DNA from: Tannerella sp. | Lineage (GTDB): Bacteria; Bacteroidota; Bacteroidia; Bacteroidales; Tannerellaceae | Assembly (NCBI GenBank): GCA_031289445.1 | Contig: JAITPL010000194.1 | Location: forward strand, 1 to 8,705 | Direction of reading: 5' to 3' | DNA: 8,705 nt | In this document: positions 6,017-8,705 of the stretch, in pieces | Numbering within the stretch: the stretch's first letter is position 1 | How the letters are laid out: each line of letters starts with the position of its first letter | The notes under the pieces: model-generated | Databases searched by the model: none | Told to the model about the DNA's origin: nothing | The model's input: only the letters and a program-made list of their open reading frames with translations | Made by a program: the position numbers and the translations under genes

Positions 6017-6505
6017 ATGGCAGAAGAAAATCAAACAAAAAAACTGTCGATTATCGCCTTCAGCGGTGATTTCGACAAACTGACGGCAGTCTTCACCCTT
6101 GCAACCGGTGCGGCAGCCGCAGGATACGAAGTAAACCTGTTTTTCACGTTCTGGGGACTGGACGCTATCAAAATCAAACAGGGACGCTCGCCTGTAGGCC
6201 AAGGATTCTTGCCGAAAATGTTCGGTATCTTTATGGGCGGACTTAAAAGTGCACCGGTCAGCAGGCTTAACTTTGCAGGTATCAGCCCGAAGATTTTCCG
6301 CTATCTGATGCGGAAGAAAAATGTGGCTACACTGGAAGAACTTGTCGAGGCCGCTAAACAGTTAGATATCAACTTCTACGCCTGCGAAATGGCGATGCAC
6401 ATTCTGGGTCTTTCAAAAAGCGATTTTATCCCTGAAGTGAAAGATGTACTTGGCGTGACAACATTTCTTAACCTTTCGGAAGGCGGACAAACACTTTTTA
6501 TCTGA
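6017..6505 (+). CDS. DsrE2-like (DsrE/DsrF family) sulfur-transfer protein
   Basis: A 162-residue protein of the DsrE/F/H-like fold. After a polar N-terminus comes LSIIAFSGDFDKLTAVFTLA (10-29), the first strand and helix of the family, then AAAAGYEVNLFFTFWGLDAI (32-51). Near the C-terminus FYACEMAMHILGL carries Cys123, the only cysteine in the protein and at the position of the DsrE2 active-site cysteine. DsrE-type proteins carry persulfide sulfur and often work with TusA; DsrE2 members are frequently encoded beside TusA and rhodanese in sulfur oxidisers. Residues about 64-76 (FLPKMFGIFMGGL) are hydrophobic and may be membrane- or partner-facing. It starts 11 bases after cysK and ends 6 before the TusA-like gene. 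Older annotations call such proteins peroxiredoxin family. Confidence 0.88.
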   Translation: MAEENQTKKLSIIAFSGDFDKLTAVFTLATGAAAAGYEVNLFFTFWGLDAIKIKQGRSPVGQGFLPKMFGIFMGGLKSAPVSRLNFAGISPKIFRYLMRKKNVATLEELVEAAKQLDINFYACEMAMHILGLSKSDFIPEVKDVLGVTTFLNLSEGGQTLFI

Positions 6506-6511
6506 TTCAGC

Positions 6512-6736
6512 ATGACATACGATATAGATGTGACGAAAGAGCATTGTCCGATGACGTTTGTCAAGACAAAGATAGCCCTGAGCAAACTGCAGTCGGGCGA
6601 TATCCTGAACGTAAAGTTATTGGAAGGCGAGCCTTTGGAAAATGTACCCAAGAGCGCTACCGAACAGGGTTTTAAGGTGCTGGAGGTAACAGAAACCGAC
6701 AAGTCGGGAGTTTATAACATTAAAATAGAAAAATAA
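6512..6736 (+). CDS. TusA/SirA-like sulfur carrier protein
   Basis: A 74-residue protein with the length and beta-alpha-beta pattern of TusA. The motif HCPMTFVKTKIALSKLQSGD places the sulfur-bearing Cys12 in a CPMT context, where classical TusA has CPxP; the second Pro is replaced by Thr15. The rest (ILNVKLLEGEPLENVPKSA, GFKVLEV) follows the family. TusA proteins accept persulfide from a cysteine desulfurase and hand it to DsrE-type or other acceptors. With a DsrE2-like gene 6 bases upstream, the encapsulin 2 bases downstream and a desulfurase after that, it is a good candidate for the mobile sulfur carrier of this system. Cys12 is its only cysteine. Confidence 0.88.
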   Translation: MTYDIDVTKEHCPMTFVKTKIALSKLQSGDILNVKLLEGEPLENVPKSATEQGFKVLEVTETDKSGVYNIKIEK

Positions 6737-6738
6737 TT

Positions 6739-8178
6739 ATGGCACAAAACGAATTGCAACGCAGCATCACGACTGCTACCGCCAAAAAACTGGCGACAAC
6801 GACGAAGACACCACCGCAGATGGGCTCGATAACGCCGAGACTCTTATTGAAACTGCTCCCATGGGTGCAGGTCGATTCGGGTACTTACCGCGTGAATCGC
6901 ACCAGGGTGGAACTGAAAAAGGCCGAACGCATCGAAGTCGCTTTCTATGAAGGCGTTCCTTCTTTTCGGGTGGAATCGTTCCGAAGGATACCCCTGTTCG
7001 CTCACATCGACCAGGATATAGTCAACCGGCTGGCGAAAAAATTTCAAGTCGAAAATACCGAGTTGGGTAAAAACCTGATTAAAGAAGGCAAAGACGCGCA
7101 GAAATTTTTTATCGTCGCACAGGGACAGGTCGAAATCTCAAGCAAGGGTACGCATGGCGAAGACCTTCGTCTGGCTATCCTCTCCGAAGGTGAATATTTC
7201 GGCGAGGCCGACCTGCTGTCCGACAAACCCTCGTCAGTGTCGGTCAAAGCCATCACTCCGGCTGTCTTTTTCACGCTCAACAGCAATGAGTTGGAAGAAA
7301 TCATCAAGGATATTCCAAACTTCAGAGAGCAGTTCCAAAAAGCTGTGGATGAGCATCTCCGGTTGCGGGCGACCGTCAACGCGCATGGCGAAAAACATAT
7401 CGACCTTGCTTCGGGACACGAGGAAGACAATGTCATCCCCGAAACTTATATCGACTACGAGGAAGAGCCGCGCGAATATCCCTTGAACACGCTTCAAACG
7501 GTCGTTCGCGTTCATACTCGCGTAACCGACTTGCACAATGATCCCTACAACCAGCTCGAACAACAGATGCGGCTGAGCATCGAAAGCATCAAGGAACGTC
7601 AGGAATGGGAACTGATTAATAATAAGAAGTTCGGACTGCTGGCAAGCGTTGAGCCGAGCTACCGTATCAGTCCCCGCTACGGCTCGCCGACCCCCGACGA
7701 CCTCGACGAACTGCTGTCGTTAGTGTGGAAAAAACCTTCTTTCTTCTTGGCTCATCCGAGAGCGATTGCGGCTTTTGAGCGCGAATGTACGTGGCGTGGC
7801 GTGCCGCCTGTTACTACGCAGGTTTTTGGCGTGCCGGTCATCACTTGGCGCGGCGTGCCGGTCATACCGAGCGATAAAATTGAAATTCAGGGTCAATATC
7901 TGACTAATCGCGGCGTGGGAACGACAAATATCATTCTGGTACGCACCGGCGAACAGGAACAGGGCGTAGTCGGCTTGCATCAGGCAGGTATTCCGGGTGA
8001 AATAGCGCCAAGTCTTTCAGCGCGTTTGATGGGATTGGACAAGTTTGCCGTAGCAAGTTATCTGCTGACGAAATATTTCTCGCTGGCTTCACTGACGGAC
8101 GACGCCATAGCCATTCTCGAAAATGTGGAAGTAGGTTATTATCACGACTATAACAACAGGAAAATTACGGTCAAATAA
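6739..8178 (+). CDS. srpI: Family 2A encapsulin shell protein with cyclic-nucleotide-binding-like domain
   Basis: A 479-residue homologue of SrpI, the shell protein of family 2A encapsulins, which self-assembles into a virus-capsid-like icosahedral compartment. Order: N-terminal arm (1-30, Thr/Lys rich); first HK97-fold part (about 31-80); an inserted cNMP-binding-like domain (about 81-205: FRRIPLFAHIDQD, FIVAQGQVEI, GEYFGEADLLSDKPSSVSV); a linker; and the rest of the HK97 fold (about 235-479), with EYPLNTLQTVVRVHTRVTDL, EQQMRLSIESIKERQEWELI, SPTPDDLDELLSLVWKKP, FFLAHPRAIAAFERE, TWRGVPVIPSDKI and GVVGLHQAGIPGE, all characteristic of the family. The phosphate-cassette Arg expected after the Pro of LSDKP is Ser165, so nucleotide binding is doubtful. 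Cys350 is the only cysteine. The start is two bases after the TusA-like stop. Phage capsid origin of the fold is established knowledge. Confidence 0.95.
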   Translation: MAQNELQRSITTATAKKLATTTKTPPQMGSITPRLLLKLLPWVQVDSGTYRVNRTRVELKKAERIEVAFYEGVPSFRVESFRRIPLFAHIDQDIVNRLAKKFQVENTELGKNLIKEGKDAQKFFIVAQGQVEISSKGTHGEDLRLAILSEGEYFGEADLLSDKPSSVSVKAITPAVFFTLNSNELEEIIKDIPNFREQFQKAVDEHLRLRATVNAHGEKHIDLASGHEEDNVIPETYIDYEEEPREYPLNTLQTVVRVHTRVTDLHNDPYNQLEQQMRLSIESIKERQEWELINNKKFGLLASVEPSYRISPRYGSPTPDDLDELLSLVWKKPSFFLAHPRAIAAFERECTWRGVPPVTTQVFGVPVITWRGVPVIPSDKIEIQGQYLTNRGVGTTNIILVRTGEQEQGVVGLHQAGIPGEIAPSLSARLMGLDKFAVASYLLTKYFSLASLTDDAIAILENVEVGYYHDYNNRKITVK

Positions 8179-8193
8179 AAACTCACGAATAAT

Positions 8194-8705
8194 ATGTCGG
8201 AATATTTAAGTTTGCCGGACGAAGGCATTGATTTGAGCGGAGTTCGCGATTCGTTCCAACGGTTGATAAATCCGCTTACCGCTAATAGCGAGGGCTTCGA
8301 CTTCCCTAAGTTTAACTTCAGCGAAGACGACGTTCCGGTTGAGACCTCTCGCTTACATTCGGCGGCTGCCAATGAATTTGCCGACACAGGCTATTCGCAA
8401 TATTCTTTTCTGCGCGATCAGCCTATCACCTATAGCGGAAGAGAAACATTTGACGTTCAGGCGCTTCGCAAAGATTTTCCTATCCTTCATCAAAAGGTGC
8501 ACGGCAAGGATTTGATTTGGTTTGACAATGCGGCAACAACTCAAAAGCCGCATCAAGTAATCGAGGTCATAAAGAAATTCTACGAGAACGATAATTCCAA
8601 TATCCATCGTGCCTCGCATACGCTTGCGGCGCGTTCGACCGACGGCTACGAAGGGGCACGCGAGAAAGTGAAGAATTTTATCAATGCGCCCTCGCCTGAA
8701 AATAT
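8194..8705 (+). CDS. Cysteine desulfurase, encapsulin cargo, N-terminal part only
   Basis: 170 codons are visible; the gene continues past the window. From about residue 86 (FDVQALRKDFPIL) the protein follows SufS-type group II cysteine desulfurases: LIWFDNAATTQKP (107-119) and NSNIHRASHTLAARSTDGYE (134-153). The PLP lysine and catalytic cysteine lie beyond the edge. Ordinary SufS proteins begin close to the FDV segment, so residues 1-85 are an extra region. It is acidic, Ser- and Pro-containing and probably largely disordered, with recurrent aromatic spots (FDFPKFNF, YSQYSFL). In family 2A systems such an extension is the cargo-loading domain that binds the shell interior. The gene lies 15 bases after the shell gene. 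The enzyme removes sulfur from cysteine, leaving alanine and an enzyme persulfide. There is no sign of frameshift. Confidence 0.93.
   Translation, partial: MSEYLSLPDEGIDLSGVRDSFQRLINPLTANSEGFDFPKFNFSEDDVPVETSRLHSAAANEFADTGYSQYSFLRDQPITYSGRETFDVQALRKDFPILHQKVHGKDLIWFDNAATTQKPHQVIEVIKKFYENDNSNIHRASHTLAARSTDGYEGAREKVKNFINAPSPEN

Larger units (their letters stand above)
5064..8705 (+). other. Sulfur/encapsulin operon, continuing past the window
   Basis: Five same-strand genes are spaced by 11, 6, 2 and 15 bases: cysteine synthase, DsrE2-like, TusA-like, family 2A encapsulin shell and cysteine desulfurase. Spacing and a single upstream promoter indicate one transcript. All members handle cysteine sulfur or enclose an enzyme that does. 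Family 2A operons elsewhere often also carry a serine O-acetyltransferase; one may lie downstream of the window edge, which is an inference only. Confidence 0.85.

Noticed and set aside
8353..8619. Minus-strand open frame of 88 codons
   Set aside because: It is antisense to the cysteine desulfurase, whose motifs are unmistakable.

Overview
The window is chromosomal DNA from a member of the Bacteroidota, most likely order Bacteroidales. Three things point there. A PorT-family outer-membrane protein of the type IX secretion group is present. The promoters have the Bacteroidetes form (TTG, about 20 nt, TAnnTTTG) rather than -35/-10 boxes. Leaders are A-rich and lack strong Shine-Dalgarno sites. 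Species cannot be named from the sequence alone.

Layout. (1) 1-650, minus strand: a PorT-family beta-barrel gene, cut by the window edge. (2) 787-954, divergent: a 55-residue 2[4Fe-4S] ferredoxin closed by a clear intrinsic terminator (983-1022). (3) 1077-3936: three overlapping genes read as one unit: an exported TPR protein, a MATE-family transporter and a cytidylate-kinase-like protein. (4) 3901-4594: a gene-free stretch of about 800 bases (3937-4735) holding successive tandem arrays with periods of 26, 20, 22 and 41 bp, followed by short C/G-rich palindromes joined by a conserved spacer in both orientations. (5) 4736-4930: an unrecognised 64-residue protein behind a well-formed promoter. 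(6) 5064-8705: a sulfur-metabolism operon running off the window.

The sulfur operon is the main discovery. It encodes a cysteine synthase, a DsrE2-like protein with one cysteine, a TusA-like sulfur carrier, a family 2A encapsulin shell protein (HK97 fold interrupted by a cyclic-nucleotide-binding-like domain), and the start of a SufS-type cysteine desulfurase carrying an extra N-terminal segment of about 85 residues. In family 2A encapsulins such an extension loads the desulfurase into the shell. The likely logic is that CysK makes cysteine, the encapsulated desulfurase releases its sulfur as persulfide or stored sulfur, and the DsrE2/TusA pair carries sulfur to or from the compartment. Shell and cargo belong to a known class. 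The Bacteroidetes setting, the tight linkage to DsrE2 and TusA, and the altered nucleotide pocket and TusA motif deserve attention.
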